43,126 nt of DNA, from assembly GCA_028281265.1 (NCBI GenBank), contig JANQKE010000219.1, positions 1 through 43,126 of the forward strand, in the 5' to 3' direction. The translations under genes and the position numbers were made by a program. The notes under the pieces are model-generated. The model searched no databases. It worked only from the letters and a program-made list of their open reading frames with translations, and had not been told where the DNA came from. Source of the DNA: Alphaproteobacteria bacterium. GTDB taxonomy: Bacteria; Pseudomonadota; Alphaproteobacteria; DSM-16000; Inquilinaceae. Numbering within the stretch: position 1 is the first letter of the stretch; each line of letters begins with the position of its first letter. This document shows, piece by piece, positions 1 to 8,328 of this stretch.

Positions 1-336
1 GGCCGCGACGGCACCCCGATCCTGGTCGGGCTGTCGGAAGGGGGCCCCGGCGGCGACCGGCAGGGCGGCATCACGTTGCGCGTCACCGACCAGGGGGACG
101 GGATCGCCAAGGAGCATCTGCCCCGGCTGACCGAGCGGTTCTACCGGGTGGATCCCGCCCGCAGCCGGGCGATCGGTGGCACGGGCCTGGGACTGGCGAT
201 CGTCAAGCATATCGTCAGCCGCCATCGGGCCCGTCTGTCCTTCGACAGCATCGTCGGTCAAGGAACCACCGTGACCGTCCGTTTCCCCGCCATCGCCGTA
301 GCGGAACGCCGCGTGGACCGGCGTTCCGCTACGTGA
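1..336 (+). CDS. phoR: PhoR-type phosphate sensor histidine kinase, C-terminal fragment
   Basis: The reading frame is open from the first base and is cut by the window edge, so only the last 111 residues are present. They form the end of a HATPase_c ATP-binding domain: an N/G1-type motif (VTDQGDGI), an F-box region ([14 protein letters not shown]) and a G2 box ([14 protein letters not shown]), ending in the usual beta-strand VTVRFP. The FYRVD-x-SR wording is typical of PhoR and related phosphate-responsive kinases. PhoR would phosphorylate PhoB when phosphate is scarce. Identity as PhoR rather than another kinase rests on the pst genes downstream and phoU-phoB beyond them. The true start and sensor domain lie upstream of the window. 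Confidence 0.85.
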   Translation, partial: GRDGTPILVGLSEGGPGGDRQGGITLRVTDQGDGIAKEHLPRLTERFYRVDPARSRAIGGTGLGLAIVKHIVSRHRARLSFDSIVGQGTTVTVRFPAIAVAERRVDRRSAT

Positions 337-383
337 AGGAGGTGCGAAAACCGCACCCGTGGCGGGGAGCGGGAGGGCATTCG

Positions 384-412
384 ATGTCATGAAACCGTAA
401 CTTTGGTTTCAT
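384..412 (+). promoter_or_regulatory. Pho-box-like operator upstream of pstS
   Basis: Three 7-mers occur with an 11-bp period: atgtcat (384-390), ccgtaac (395-401) and gtttcat (406-412). They match the PhoB half-site CTGTCAT at about 6, 5 and 5 of 7 positions, with 4-bp spacers as in the known Pho box. The same stretch contains a perfect 8-bp inverted repeat, ATGAAACC (389-396) and GGTTTCAT (405-412). It lies 151 bp before the pstS start. Assignment to PhoB is inferred from motif and context. Confidence 0.6.
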
Positions 413-562
413 AAATGATTTGCCGGCCGTGAGTAGGGTCGACGCGGCTTGAGGGAGCGCGACAGCCGGCCACCGGTTGCGCGCAGATCATCGGCTCCCT
501 CCGACCGGAGCCGCTCCCCTTGTCGCCTATCACGAGTTGACACCCCCTTATCGGAGGCATTG

Positions 563-1567
563 ATGAAGAAGGCCCTCGCCCTGGCCGCCGTGTCGACGGT
601 GGCGCTGGTTGGCGCCGCCGAAGCGCGCGACCAAATCGCCATCGCCGGTTCCTCGACCGTGCTGCCCTTCGCCTCGACCGTGGCGGAAGAGTTCGGCGCC
701 ACCTTCGGCCAGTTCCCGACCCCGGTCGTGGAATCCGGCGGGTCGTCGGGCGGTCTGCGCCAGTTCTGCGAAGGTGTCGGGGAAAACACCATCGACATCG
801 CCAACTCCTCGCGTCCGATCCGCGACCGCGAAGTGACCGCCTGTGCCGATGCCGGTGTGACCGATATCCACGAAGTACTTATCGGCTACGACGGCATCGT
901 GTTCGCGACCGTGGTCGAAGGGCCGGACTTCGAGCTGACCACCGGCCAGATCTCTATGGCCCTGGCCGCGATGGTGCCGGTGGATGGCGAAATGGTGGCC
1001 AACCCCTACAGCAACTGGTCGGAAATCGACCCGTCCCTGCCGGATCAGGAAATCCTGGCCTTCATCCCGGGTGAGAACCACGGCACCCGCGAGGTCTTCG
1101 AGGACAACGTCATCGAAGCCGGCTGCGAAATAATCGTCGAGGAGCTGGGCATCGAGGCCGAGTGCTCGACCGACGTGCGCAGAGACGGCGTTGCCATCGA
1201 CATCGCCGGTGACTACACCGAGACCGTGGCCCGGGTGCAGACCAACCCCGAAGGCGTGGGCGTGTTCGGTCTGTCGTTCTACGAAGAGAACCGCGACATC
1301 ATCAAGGTGGCGAGCGTCAACGGCATCGATCCGAGCCTCGAGACCATCGCGAGCGGCGAATACCCGGTGTCGCGTCCGTTGTTCTTCTACGTCAAGATGG
1401 CGCATCTCGACGTGATCCCGGGCCTGCGGGAATACGTGTTCTTCTTCCTCAGCGACGGGATCGCCGGTCAGGACGGCATCCTGCTCGACCAGGGCCTGAT
1501 CCCGATGCCGGAAGACGAGCTGGTGCAAGAGCGGGCCGATTTCGGCGCGGGCGTCCTGGTTCAGTAA
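563..1567 (+). CDS. pstS: PstS, periplasmic phosphate-binding protein of the Pst ABC transporter
   Basis: A 334-residue protein that captures phosphate in the periplasm and delivers it to PstCA. Residues 1-21 form a signal peptide (MKKALALAAVSTVAL then a small-residue end, AEA). The mature protein opens with IAIAGSSTVLPF, the Ser/Thr-rich anion loop of the family, and continues with ESGGSSGGLRQFCEG and IANSSRPI, which are typical PstS ligand-contact segments. The ATG at 563 was chosen over upstream in-frame starts because it begins the signal peptide and has a Shine-Dalgarno sequence, cggagg, at 552-557. It is the first gene of the pst cluster, behind the Pho-box-like array, and is separated from pstC by 241 bp containing a hairpin. 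High-level, phosphate-repressed expression is expected from the context. Confidence 0.93.
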   Translation: MKKALALAAVSTVALVGAAEARDQIAIAGSSTVLPFASTVAEEFGATFGQFPTPVVESGGSSGGLRQFCEGVGENTIDIANSSRPIRDREVTACADAGVTDIHEVLIGYDGIVFATVVEGPDFELTTGQISMALAAMVPVDGEMVANPYSNWSEIDPSLPDQEILAFIPGENHGTREVFEDNVIEAGCEIIVEELGIEAECSTDVRRDGVAIDIAGDYTETVARVQTNPEGVGVFGLSFYEENRDIIKVASVNGIDPSLETIASGEYPVSRPLFFYVKMAHLDVIPGLREYVFFFLSDGIAGQDGILLDQGLIPMPEDELVQERADFGAGVLVQ

Positions 1568-1580
1568 TCGCGTATCCCTG

Positions 1581-1613
1581 ACGGCCGGCGGCGCGGGTCG
1601 CGTCGCCGGCCGT
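1581..1613 (+). terminator. Strong hairpin after pstS (processing or attenuation site)
   Basis: The arms ACGGCCGGCG (1581-1590) and CGCCGGCCGT (1604-1613) are perfectly complementary. Up to three more inner pairs are possible, one of them G-T, leaving a 7-nt loop. No T-run follows, so it is a poor Rho-independent terminator. It begins 13 nt after the pstS stop and may stabilise the pstS message or reduce read-through into pstCAB. Confidence 0.45.
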
Positions 1614-1808
1614 GGGGCAACCGATCGGGCGGGGGCGCGGCTCTATGGGCGGTGCTCCCGCTCTTTTGGTCTTGGGGGTCATCTTGCACGCAAGGCCGCA
1701 GCGGATCGGCGGTGCCGGACGACCGGGCTGGGCTGCGGGCGTCCCGCCTCCGGCGGCGGCGGTCGGATCCGATCATGCGATGTCAATCCGGTGCTGTGGA
1801 GCGGTCGG

Positions 1809-3185
1809 ATGATTGTGTTGGTGGTAACGCTGGCGATCCTGGCGATGCTGATCGTCGGTTACCGGATGGGTGTCGGGAAAGCGCTCTCGGCGACCGGTGG
1901 GCAGGCCAGGATCCTGCATTCCCGGCCGGGCTATTACGGCACCTACACCGCGTTGTGGTGCGCGCTGCCGGCGTGCGCGCTGATGGCGCTGTGGTTGATC
2001 GTTCAGCCGATGGTGATCGCTGCCATGATCCGCGGCGGCCTGCCGGCGGATATCCGGGCGATGCCCGATGAGGATTTCGATCTGGTGATGACGGCGATCC
2101 GGGCGATCGCCGGCGGCACGCCCCCCTCCAACGTCGAGCCCTATATGGAGGCGGCCGCCGCCCGCATCGGCGAGTTGGAGATACTGGGCCAGTGGTTCAT
2201 GGCGCCGCTGGTTCTGATCGTAGCGCTGGCCGGAATCTATTTCGCCATTCGGCACATCGTCCCCGACCTGCGCGCCCGCAACAAAGTCGAATCCGTCGTC
2301 AAGATCCTGTTGATCATCTGTTCATCCATCGCGATCCTGACGACCGTGGGGATCGTTGCCTCGGTATTGTTCGAGGCGATGAACTTCTTCTCGATCATCC
2401 CGCCGCAGGACTTCTTCTTCAACCCGGTCTGGGATCCCGGCTTCGCCCGCGCCGGGGAAGACCATACCCAGCACGATTTCGGCCTGCTGCCGCTGATGTG
2501 GGGGACGCTGTTCATCTCCTTCATCGCGATGTGCGTCGCCGCTCCGATCGGCCTGATGTCGGCGATCTACCTGTCGGAATACGCCACCAGTCGGGTGCGG
2601 TCGGTCGCCAAGCCGCTGCTGGAGATCCTCGCCGGTATCCCGACCGTCGTCTACGGCTTCTTCGCCCTGACGACGATGGGGCCGTTCCTGAACACTTTCG
2701 GCGACACGCTGGGCCTGGACATCCAGGCGTCCAGCGCCCTGACCGCCGGCCTGGTCATGGGCATCATGATCGTGCCGTTCGTCAGTTCGCTGTCCGACGA
2801 CATCATCAGCCAGGTCCCCCAGGCGATGCGCGACGGATCCTACGGCATGGGCGCGACCCGGTCGGAGACGATCACCAAGGTCGTCTTCCCGGCCGCCCTG
2901 CCGGGTGTCGTCGGCGGCTTGCTGCTGGCGGTCAGCCGCGCGATCGGGGAGACCATGATCGTCGTCATGGCCGTCGGGGCGGCTGCCAATCTGACGGCGA
3001 ACCCGTTCGAATCTGTCACCACGGTGACGGTCATGATCGTCAAGCAGTTGACCGGGGACAACGAGTTCTCCAGCCCGCAAACGCTGGTCGCGTTCGCCTT
3101 GGGCCTCACCCTGTTCGTTGTGACCTTGTGCCTGAACGTTGTCGCCTTGTACGTCGTCCGCAGATATCGAGAGCAGTATGAGTGA
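1809..3185 (+). CDS. pstC: PstC, phosphate ABC transporter permease with N-terminal extension
   Basis: A 458-residue inner-membrane protein forming half of the phosphate channel. It starts with a membrane segment (MIVLVVTLAILAMLIVGYRMG). A region with further helices and a soluble stretch reaches to about residue 225, matching the PstC N-terminal domain (DUF3708 type) seen in alphaproteobacterial PstC. The core permease domain covers about residues 230-455 and has the EAA loop (YGMGATRSETITKVVFPAAL) that docks on PstB. E. coli PstC is about 319 residues, so this is the long form. A GTG at 1791 is an alternative start with no clear ribosome binding site. The stop overlaps the pstA start by 8 nt, which suggests translational coupling. 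Confidence 0.92.
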   Translation: MIVLVVTLAILAMLIVGYRMGVGKALSATGGQARILHSRPGYYGTYTALWCALPACALMALWLIVQPMVIAAMIRGGLPADIRAMPDEDFDLVMTAIRAIAGGTPPSNVEPYMEAAAARIGELEILGQWFMAPLVLIVALAGIYFAIRHIVPDLRARNKVESVVKILLIICSSIAILTTVGIVASVLFEAMNFFSIIPPQDFFFNPVWDPGFARAGEDHTQHDFGLLPLMWGTLFISFIAMCVAAPIGLMSAIYLSEYATSRVRSVAKPLLEILAGIPTVVYGFFALTTMGPFLNTFGDTLGLDIQASSALTAGLVMGIMIVPFVSSLSDDIISQVPQAMRDGSYGMGATRSETITKVVFPAALPGVVGGLLLAVSRAIGETMIVVMAVGAAANLTANPFESVTTVTVMIVKQLTGDNEFSSPQTLVAFALGLTLFVVTLCLNVVALYVVRRYREQYE

Positions 3186-4974
3186 CCTCGCGCAAACGGC
3201 CGGCACCCGGACCATCGATCACGGCCTGTCCGACAAGCGGCTGCGCAAGCGCCGGATGGCGGAGCTCCGGTTCCAGGCCATCGGGATCGCGGCGATCTGC
3301 ATCGGTCTCGCCTTCCTGGTGATCCTGTTGTTCAACATCGTTTCCAGGGGCTACACCGCCTTTCAACAGTCGGAAATCATCCTGACGGTGGAGCTTGACG
3401 AGAGTGCCATCGTCCAGCCGGGCATGCCGCTGGAGATGGGGAACTACGCACAGCTCGTGATCGGTGCGATGGCCGCGGCCGTCGACCTCGACAACCAGCC
3501 GATCCCGCTGGACAAGATCCTGGAAACGCCGCGGTTGAGCGACGAGGATCTGGTCGAGGAGCTGAACGCCCAGCTCGCCGCGGGCCGCATCCGCATCCCC
3601 GGCCTGTCCGATTTCGGCCAACCGATCCCCTTGGGTCTGATCGCCGATCTGAACCGCTTGGCCGCCGTCGAGGACATCCTGACCGCCGACATCCGGCGCC
3701 GGGTCGACGTTGCGGCGTTGATCGGGCTCGAGGGCGAGTTCCGCGGCGCGCTGGCGGGTGCCAGTGTCGATATCGACGGGCTGCGGGATTTCCGGTTCGT
3801 CGATCCGGTTCTCATCGCGCCCTACGCCGACCGGTTCATAGAAGCGCGCCTGACCGATGCGGGGGAGCGGAGCACGGTCCTCCGCGCGGTCGCGAGCGCG
3901 CTCAACACGGCCGTTACGGAGACCGTTCGCGACCGTTTGCGTCAGCAGACCCTGCTCTTGGGTGAACTGGAGACCCGGTCGGCCGAGCGCCGGGTCCGCG
4001 CATTGCTTCATGACTTCCTCGAAGGCATGGTCAGCCGCGGTGCGGTCAACCAGGTCCGGCAACGCGTGCTGGCTGACCCCGACATCATCGGCTCCACGAT
4101 CGAGTTGGAGGTCGCCGGCAGTTCCGACCTCGATGTGATGATGAAGGGCCAGATCTCCCGCGACGTCCCCGAGGCCCGCCGACAGCTCAACGATCTCCAG
4201 CTCGCCTGGATGGACGAGCTGGTCGAGCGCGACGTCATCGACATGGCCTTCAACACCACCTTGTTCACCGCCGGTGCCTCCCGCAATCCGGAGCAGTCGG
4301 GGATCGGGGTCGCCCTGGTGGGCTCGTTCTACATGATGCTGGTGGTGCTGGTGCTGGCGCTGCCTTTGGGGGTGGCGACCGCCATCTATCTCGAGGAGTT
4401 CGCGCCGAAGAACCGCGTCACCGACCTGATCGAGGTCAACATCAACAATCTCGCAGCGGTGCCGTCGATCGTTTTCGGGCTTCTGGGTCTGGCCATCTTC
4501 ATCAACTTCATGCATCTGCCGCGCTCCGCACCGGTGGTCGGCGGTCTGGTGCTGACCTTGATGACCTTGCCGACGATCATCATTGCCGCGCGTGCTGCGT
4601 TGAAGGCGGTGCCGCCGTCGATCCGCGAGGCGGCCCTGGGGGTCGGTGCATCGCGGATGCAGGCCGTCTTCCACCATGTCCTGCCGCTGGCCATGCCCGG
4701 TATCCTGACCGGCACCATCATCGGGATGGCCCAGGCGCTGGGTGAGACGGCGCCGCTGTTGATGATCGGCATGGTCGGCTTCTTCGTCGACTATCCGGGC
4801 GGGCCGATGGAACCGGCCACGGCCCTGCCGGTCCAGGTCTATATGTGGGCCATTCTGCCCGAGCGCGGCTTCGTGGAGCGGACCTCCGCGGCGATCATGG
4901 TCCTGCTGGGCTTCCTGGTGTTCATGAACGCCATGGCGGTGATCCTGCGGAAACGCTTCGAACGCCGGTGGTAG
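3178..4974 (+). CDS. pstA: PstA, phosphate ABC transporter permease with very large insert
   Basis: A 598-residue inner-membrane protein, the second half of the channel. Membrane helix 1 is near residues 33-57. About 310 mostly hydrophilic residues follow before the next helix ([20 protein letters not shown], starting near residue 382). The rest is a normal permease core with an EAA loop ([20 protein letters not shown]). The region after helix 1 corresponds to the place where the DUF3333-type PstA extension lies, but E. coli PstA is about 296 residues and extended forms are, as I recall, around 430, so this one is long. The insert is charged, with several predicted helices, and probably lies outside the membrane in the periplasm. 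The start overlaps the end of pstC. Confidence 0.9.
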   Translation: MSDLAQTAGTRTIDHGLSDKRLRKRRMAELRFQAIGIAAICIGLAFLVILLFNIVSRGYTAFQQSEIILTVELDESAIVQPGMPLEMGNYAQLVIGAMAAAVDLDNQPIPLDKILETPRLSDEDLVEELNAQLAAGRIRIPGLSDFGQPIPLGLIADLNRLAAVEDILTADIRRRVDVAALIGLEGEFRGALAGASVDIDGLRDFRFVDPVLIAPYADRFIEARLTDAGERSTVLRAVASALNTAVTETVRDRLRQQTLLLGELETRSAERRVRALLHDFLEGMVSRGAVNQVRQRVLADPDIIGSTIELEVAGSSDLDVMMKGQISRDVPEARRQLNDLQLAWMDELVERDVIDMAFNTTLFTAGASRNPEQSGIGVALVGSFYMMLVVLVLALPLGVATAIYLEEFAPKNRVTDLIEVNINNLAAVPSIVFGLLGLAIFINFMHLPRSAPVVGGLVLTLMTLPTIIIAARAALKAVPPSIREAALGVGASRMQAVFHHVLPLAMPGILTGTIIGMAQALGETAPLLMIGMVGFFVDYPGGPMEPATALPVQVYMWAILPERGFVERTSAAIMVLLGFLVFMNAMAVILRKRFERRW

Positions 4975-5012
4975 ATCCCCCGTCCCTGTGCCGATTGCCG
5001 AACGAGAGTGAA

Positions 5013-5831
5013 ATGACCGCCACGATGACCGTCGAAAGCCGATCTTCCGCCCCCGCCGCCATGCCCGCGGTGGATGCCGTCAAGATGGCCTCCCGCGGGA
5101 CGGAGGTGTATTACGGCGAGAAGCGCGCGCTGCACGGCATCGACATCGACGTGCTGGAGCACGAGGTGCTGGCGCTGATCGGTCCGTCGGGCTGCGGCAA
5201 GTCGACCTTTCTCCGCTGCCTCAACCGGATGAACGACACCATCGACGTCGCCCGGGTGACGGGCGAGATCTTCATCGACGGCAAGAACATCTACGACCGC
5301 GACCTCGATGTGGTGCAGTTGCGCGCCCGGGTCGGGATGGTGTTCCAGAAGCCCAACCCGTTTCCGAAGTCGATCTTCGACAACATCGCCTACGGCCCGC
5401 GGATCCACGGCCTGGCCGAGCACAAGGACGAGCTCGACGCCGTCGTCGAGAAGAGCCTGCGGGGTGCTGGCCTGTGGGAAGAGGTCAAGGACCGATTGCC
5501 GGAGCCCGGCACGGGCCTGTCCGGAGGCCAGCAGCAGCGCCTGTGCATCGCCCGGGCGATCGCCGTCAGTCCCGAAGTGATCCTGATGGACGAGCCGTGC
5601 TCGGCCCTCGACCCGATCGCCACCGCGCATGTCGAGGAGCTGATCGACGAGTTGCGCCAGGACTACACGATCGTCATTGTCACCCACAACATGCAGCAGG
5701 CCGCCCGGGTCAGCCAGAAGACGGCGTTCTTTCACCTCGGCGACCTGGTGGAGCACGGCGCGACCGAGGAGATCTTCACCAACCCCAGGGACGAGCGCAC
5801 GCAAGGCTACATCACCGGCCGTTACGGCTGA
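5013..5831 (+). CDS. pstB: PstB, phosphate ABC transporter ATP-binding protein
   Basis: A 272-residue cytoplasmic ATPase that powers PstCA. It has Walker A GPSGCGKS at about residues 57-64, a Q-loop ([11 protein letters not shown]), the ABC signature LSGGQQQR at about 169-176, Walker B ILMDEP at about 190-195 followed by SALDP, and the H-loop His near residue 225. NRMND and FQKPNPFP are hallmarks of the PstB subfamily. The ATG at 5013 was chosen because it follows the pstA stop by 38 nt; ATG 5025 is an alternative. The length is close to the usual 250-270, with a slightly long N-terminus. It forms an operon with pstSCA upstream and phoU-phoB downstream. Confidence 0.95.
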   Translation: MTATMTVESRSSAPAAMPAVDAVKMASRGTEVYYGEKRALHGIDIDVLEHEVLALIGPSGCGKSTFLRCLNRMNDTIDVARVTGEIFIDGKNIYDRDLDVVQLRARVGMVFQKPNPFPKSIFDNIAYGPRIHGLAEHKDELDAVVEKSLRGAGLWEEVKDRLPEPGTGLSGGQQQRLCIARAIAVSPEVILMDEPCSALDPIATAHVEELIDELRQDYTIVIVTHNMQQAARVSQKTAFFHLGDLVEHGATEEIFTNPRDERTQGYITGRYG

Positions 5832-6211
5832 GCCGCTTCGGGGATACCCCGGGGTGGAACGCCGAGGTCGCTTGGCCCTGATGCCAGGAGCGAGGAGGAA
5901 GGACATGCCGGGTCCCATTCGACGACGAACGACGCCGCGGCAGGGCCGACCCGCCCGGCCCGGCGGATTGGCGGATGCCGCCCGCCGGCGTTTGCCCGGT
6001 GGCGCTGCTACCGGCCGCGCATCGCGCCGGGCGGATCGGTTCGGCATCCGTCGACGAACCGGCCCGGAGGCCCCGAAAACGAGCTAGCTCGGTCCCGCTC
6101 CATCCGGGCGGCCCGCAATGCCGGTCGTGCCCGGCATGGGCCTCGTCTTCTTCCTGCGGCGCGATCCAGGCCGGCAGCCGCCGCCGGTCCACAGCCGAGA
6201 TCGGTAGAACC
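5832..6211 (+). other. pstB-phoU spacer of 380 bp
   Basis: This is an unusually long gap within an otherwise tight cluster. It contains one plausible short frame (5905-6087) and, overlapping that frame's stop, a perfect 12-bp palindrome CGAGCTAGCTCG (6080-6091). I see no promoter with good -35 and -10 boxes and no Pho-box match. Confidence 0.5.
5905..6087 (+). CDS. Possible 60-residue Arg-rich protein between pstB and phoU
   Basis: The frame begins MPGPIRRRTTPRQGRPARP and ends EAPKTS. An exceptionally good Shine-Dalgarno sequence, AGGAGG (5893-5898), precedes the ATG by 6 nt. The product would be very basic, with many Arg, Gly and Pro residues and no membrane segment or recognisable domain. 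It lies in the otherwise unexplained pstB-phoU spacer, on the operon strand. Against it, Arg/Gly/Ala/Pro-rich frames arise by chance in GC-rich DNA and I recognise no family. It is listed because of the ribosome binding site and position only. Confidence 0.25.
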   Translation: MPGPIRRRTTPRQGRPARPGGLADAARRRLPGGAATGRASRRADRFGIRRRTGPEAPKTS

Positions 6212-6964
6212 ATGTCCAGCGAACACATCGTCCGCTCCTTCGATGCGGAACTCAAGAGCCTGACCAAGACCATCGCCCAGATGGGCGGGATGGCCGAAAG
6301 CCAGCTCGACCAGGCGATCCAGGCGGTCGTCCGGCGGGACTCCCAGCTCGCCACCCAGGTCATGCAGGACGATCGGCGGCTCGACCGGTTGGAACAGCAG
6401 ATCGACGTCGACGCGGTCACCATGCTGGCCCGCCGCCAGCCCATGGCCTCGGACCTCAGGGAGATCGTGGCTGCGCTGAAGATCGCCTCGGATCTCGAAC
6501 GGATCGGCGACTACGCCGCCAACGTCGCCAAACGGGCCATCGCCCTCAACCAGGTGCCGCCGGTCAGTCCGGTGACGGGGCTGCCCCGGATGGGCCGGCT
6601 GGCCTACGAGATCATCGCCCAGGTGCTCGATGCCTATGTCGAGCGCAATGTCGAAGCCGCGCTCGAAGCCTGGTCCCGCGACGAGGAACTCGACGATCTC
6701 TACACCAGCCTGTTTCGCGAGACCCTCACCTACATGATGGAGGATCCGCGGAACATCACGCCTTGCACCCACTTCCTGTTCATCGCCAAGAACATCGAGA
6801 GGGCCGGCGACCACGCCACCAACATCGCGGAAACCATCCACTTCCTGGTCAGGGGGGAGACGATCCGCGAGAGCCGGCCCAAAGGGGACAGCTCCAGTTT
6901 CACCGTCGTCCTGCCGCCGGGCGAGCAGGACGACGCCGACGGGTCCGAGCCGCAGAGGACGTGA
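6212..6964 (+). CDS. phoU: PhoU, phosphate signalling regulator
   Basis: A 250-residue helical cytoplasmic protein with two PhoU repeats. The first spans about residues 15-105 (MAESQLDQAI through DLERIGDYAANVAKRA) and the second about 115-215 (LAYEIIAQVLDAYVERN through IERAGDHATNIAETI). The repeated E-R-x-GDxxxN motif, once per repeat, is the metal-binding signature of the family. PhoU links PstB to PhoR and represses the Pho response when phosphate is plentiful. A C-terminal tail of about 30 hydrophilic residues is slightly long compared with the usual 235-240 residue protein. The start MSSEHIVRSFD is the family-typical one. phoB begins 5 nt after the stop. Confidence 0.95.
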   Translation: MSSEHIVRSFDAELKSLTKTIAQMGGMAESQLDQAIQAVVRRDSQLATQVMQDDRRLDRLEQQIDVDAVTMLARRQPMASDLREIVAALKIASDLERIGDYAANVAKRAIALNQVPPVSPVTGLPRMGRLAYEIIAQVLDAYVERNVEAALEAWSRDEELDDLYTSLFRETLTYMMEDPRNITPCTHFLFIAKNIERAGDHATNIAETIHFLVRGETIRESRPKGDSSSFTVVLPPGEQDDADGSEPQRT

Positions 6965-6969
6965 GGGTC

Positions 6970-7680
6970 ATGCGCCAAGGGACAGAGGCGTCCGTTCTGG
7001 TCGTCGAGGACGAGGAGCACATCGTCACCCTGCTCACCTACAATCTCGACAAGGAAGGCTTCAGCACGATGGTCGCCCTGGACGGCGAGGACGCGCTGCT
7101 GACCGCCAAGGAACGACGGCCGGATCTGATCATTCTCGACTGGATGCTCCCGCGGCTCTCGGGTCTGGAAGTCTGCCGCCAACTGCGCCGGGACAGCGGC
7201 ACGCGCGACATCCCGATCATCATGCTGACGGCCCGGGGCGAGGAGCATGACCGGATCCGCGGGTTCGAGCACGGCGCGGACGACTATGTGGTCAAGCCGT
7301 TCTCCACCTCCGAGTTGATCGCCCGGGTGCGGGCGGTGCTGCGTCGGGCGAGCCCGCGGGCCGGCAACGACGAATCCCTGCGGTTCGAAAACGTGGTGAT
7401 GAACCTCGCCGCGCACCGGGTCAGCCGCGGCGGCCGCGACATCCATCTCGGCCCTACGGAGTTCCGGTTGCTGCGGCACTTCCTGCAGAACCCGGGCCGC
7501 GTGTTCTCCCGGGAGCAACTGCTCGACATCGTCTGGGGCCACGACGTCTATGTCGAGCCGCGTACGGTGGACGTACACATCCGCCGCTTGCGCAAGGCGC
7601 TGAACGGCGCGGATGAGGTCGACATCATCCGCACCGTCCGGTCCGCGGGCTACGCGCTGGACATCCACACGCCGACGTAA
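6970..7680 (+). CDS. phoB: PhoB, phosphate regulon response regulator
   Basis: A 236-residue OmpR-family transcription factor. The receiver domain (about 7-125) has the acidic pair E-D near residues 13-14, phosphoacceptor Asp57 (LIILDWMLP), a Thr in MLTARG and Lys in VVKPFS. The winged-helix DNA-binding domain (about 135-232) has LGPTEFRLLRHFLQ, REQLLDIVWG and RTVDVHIRRLRKAL, all characteristic of PhoB. It should bind the Pho box upstream of pstS. A GTG at 6961, overlapping the phoU stop as GTGA, is an alternative start; ATG 6970 was chosen for its spacing from AGAGGA at 6954-6959. Its position after phoU, rather than before phoR, is usual in alphaproteobacteria. Confidence 0.95.
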   Translation: MRQGTEASVLVVEDEEHIVTLLTYNLDKEGFSTMVALDGEDALLTAKERRPDLIILDWMLPRLSGLEVCRQLRRDSGTRDIPIIMLTARGEEHDRIRGFEHGADDYVVKPFSTSELIARVRAVLRRASPRAGNDESLRFENVVMNLAAHRVSRGGRDIHLGPTEFRLLRHFLQNPGRVFSREQLLDIVWGHDVYVEPRTVDVHIRRLRKALNGADEVDIIRTVRSAGYALDIHTPT

Positions 7681-7758
7681 GGACGCATCACCGAGTTGAC
7701 CGGCCTGCGGCAGGCCGCTACCCGAAGGTGCCATGCTTGATGGCCGAAGGGTGTTTGG

Positions 7759-8004
7759 ATGTTCGAACGGGCGAACTGGCAGTGGGTGCGGGATTGGACG
7801 GGGCGGGTGTTCGCCACCGCCTTTCTGCTGCTGACCTTCATCTTCCTGGCGGCGATCACCATCACCAACCCGGCCGGCGGCATGCTCGGCGGGCTGTTGC
7901 AGATCATGCTCTACGCGCTGGCGGCCGCCCTGCCGGTCGGCCTGATCGCCGGGTTCTTGTTGGCCCGCTATTCCCACGCCAAGGACGGAAGGCACGATAG
8001 CTGA
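7759..8004 (+). CDS. Small two-helix membrane protein, function unknown
   Basis: An 81-residue protein with a short polar N-terminus (MFERANWQWVRDWTGRV) and two hydrophobic segments at about residues 17-36 (FATAFLLLTFIFLAAITI) and 42-68 (GGMLGGLLQIMLYALAAALPVGL and onward). It ends in a short basic tail (RYSHAKDGRHDS). I do not recognise a family. It lies 78 bp after phoB on the same strand and precedes the repeat cluster, so it may be the last gene of the Pho transcript. A Shine-Dalgarno-like gaaggg precedes the ATG. The amphipathic layout and low Arg content suggest a real gene, but no function can be assigned. Confidence 0.6.
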   Translation: MFERANWQWVRDWTGRVFATAFLLLTFIFLAAITITNPAGGMLGGLLQIMLYALAAALPVGLIAGFLLARYSHAKDGRHDS

Positions 8005-8010
8005 GGGCTG

Positions 8011-8216
8011 AGCATCCTTGCGTCCGAACGGATGCGGATAAGAGGCTTTCCCTCTTTGAAGTCGATCAACCCCGCGTTCAGACGAGCCCGTCTGAACGCG
8101 GGGTTGATCTAGAGCATCCTGCGTCCTAACGGACGCAGATAAGATGCTCTAAGTCTTTGAAATAGATCAACTTATCTGCGTTCAGATGAGTCCATCTGAA
8201 CGCGGGGTTGATCTAG
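8011..8216 (+). repeat. Tandem pair of a ~105-bp two-hairpin repeat element (locus A)
   Basis: Two modules lie head to tail: 8011 to about 8110 (diverged in its first half) and 8111 to about 8214. Each consists of a first hairpin (type a), a short linker (tctttgaa) and a second hairpin (type b). The a hairpin of module 2 spans 8111-8150 with arms AGAGCATC/GATGCTCT and TGCGTCC/GGACGCA. The b hairpin of module 1 is a perfect 21-bp inverted repeat (8064-8084 and 8089-8109) around a 4-nt loop. The b hairpin of module 2 is 8163-8215. CTAG marks the module junction (8109-8112) and the right end (8213-8216). Related copies lie at 20759-20868 and 38302-38358. Confidence 0.85.
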
Positions 8217-8328
8217 ACCCGACCCGGCTCCGCTTGACCGGGTCCCGCCGGCTGGCAATAACCGGCCGCACCCGGCGGGAGCGGCGACGCACGCCCCGTC
8301 CTTTGCTTTGCACCCAGCGACAGACCCG

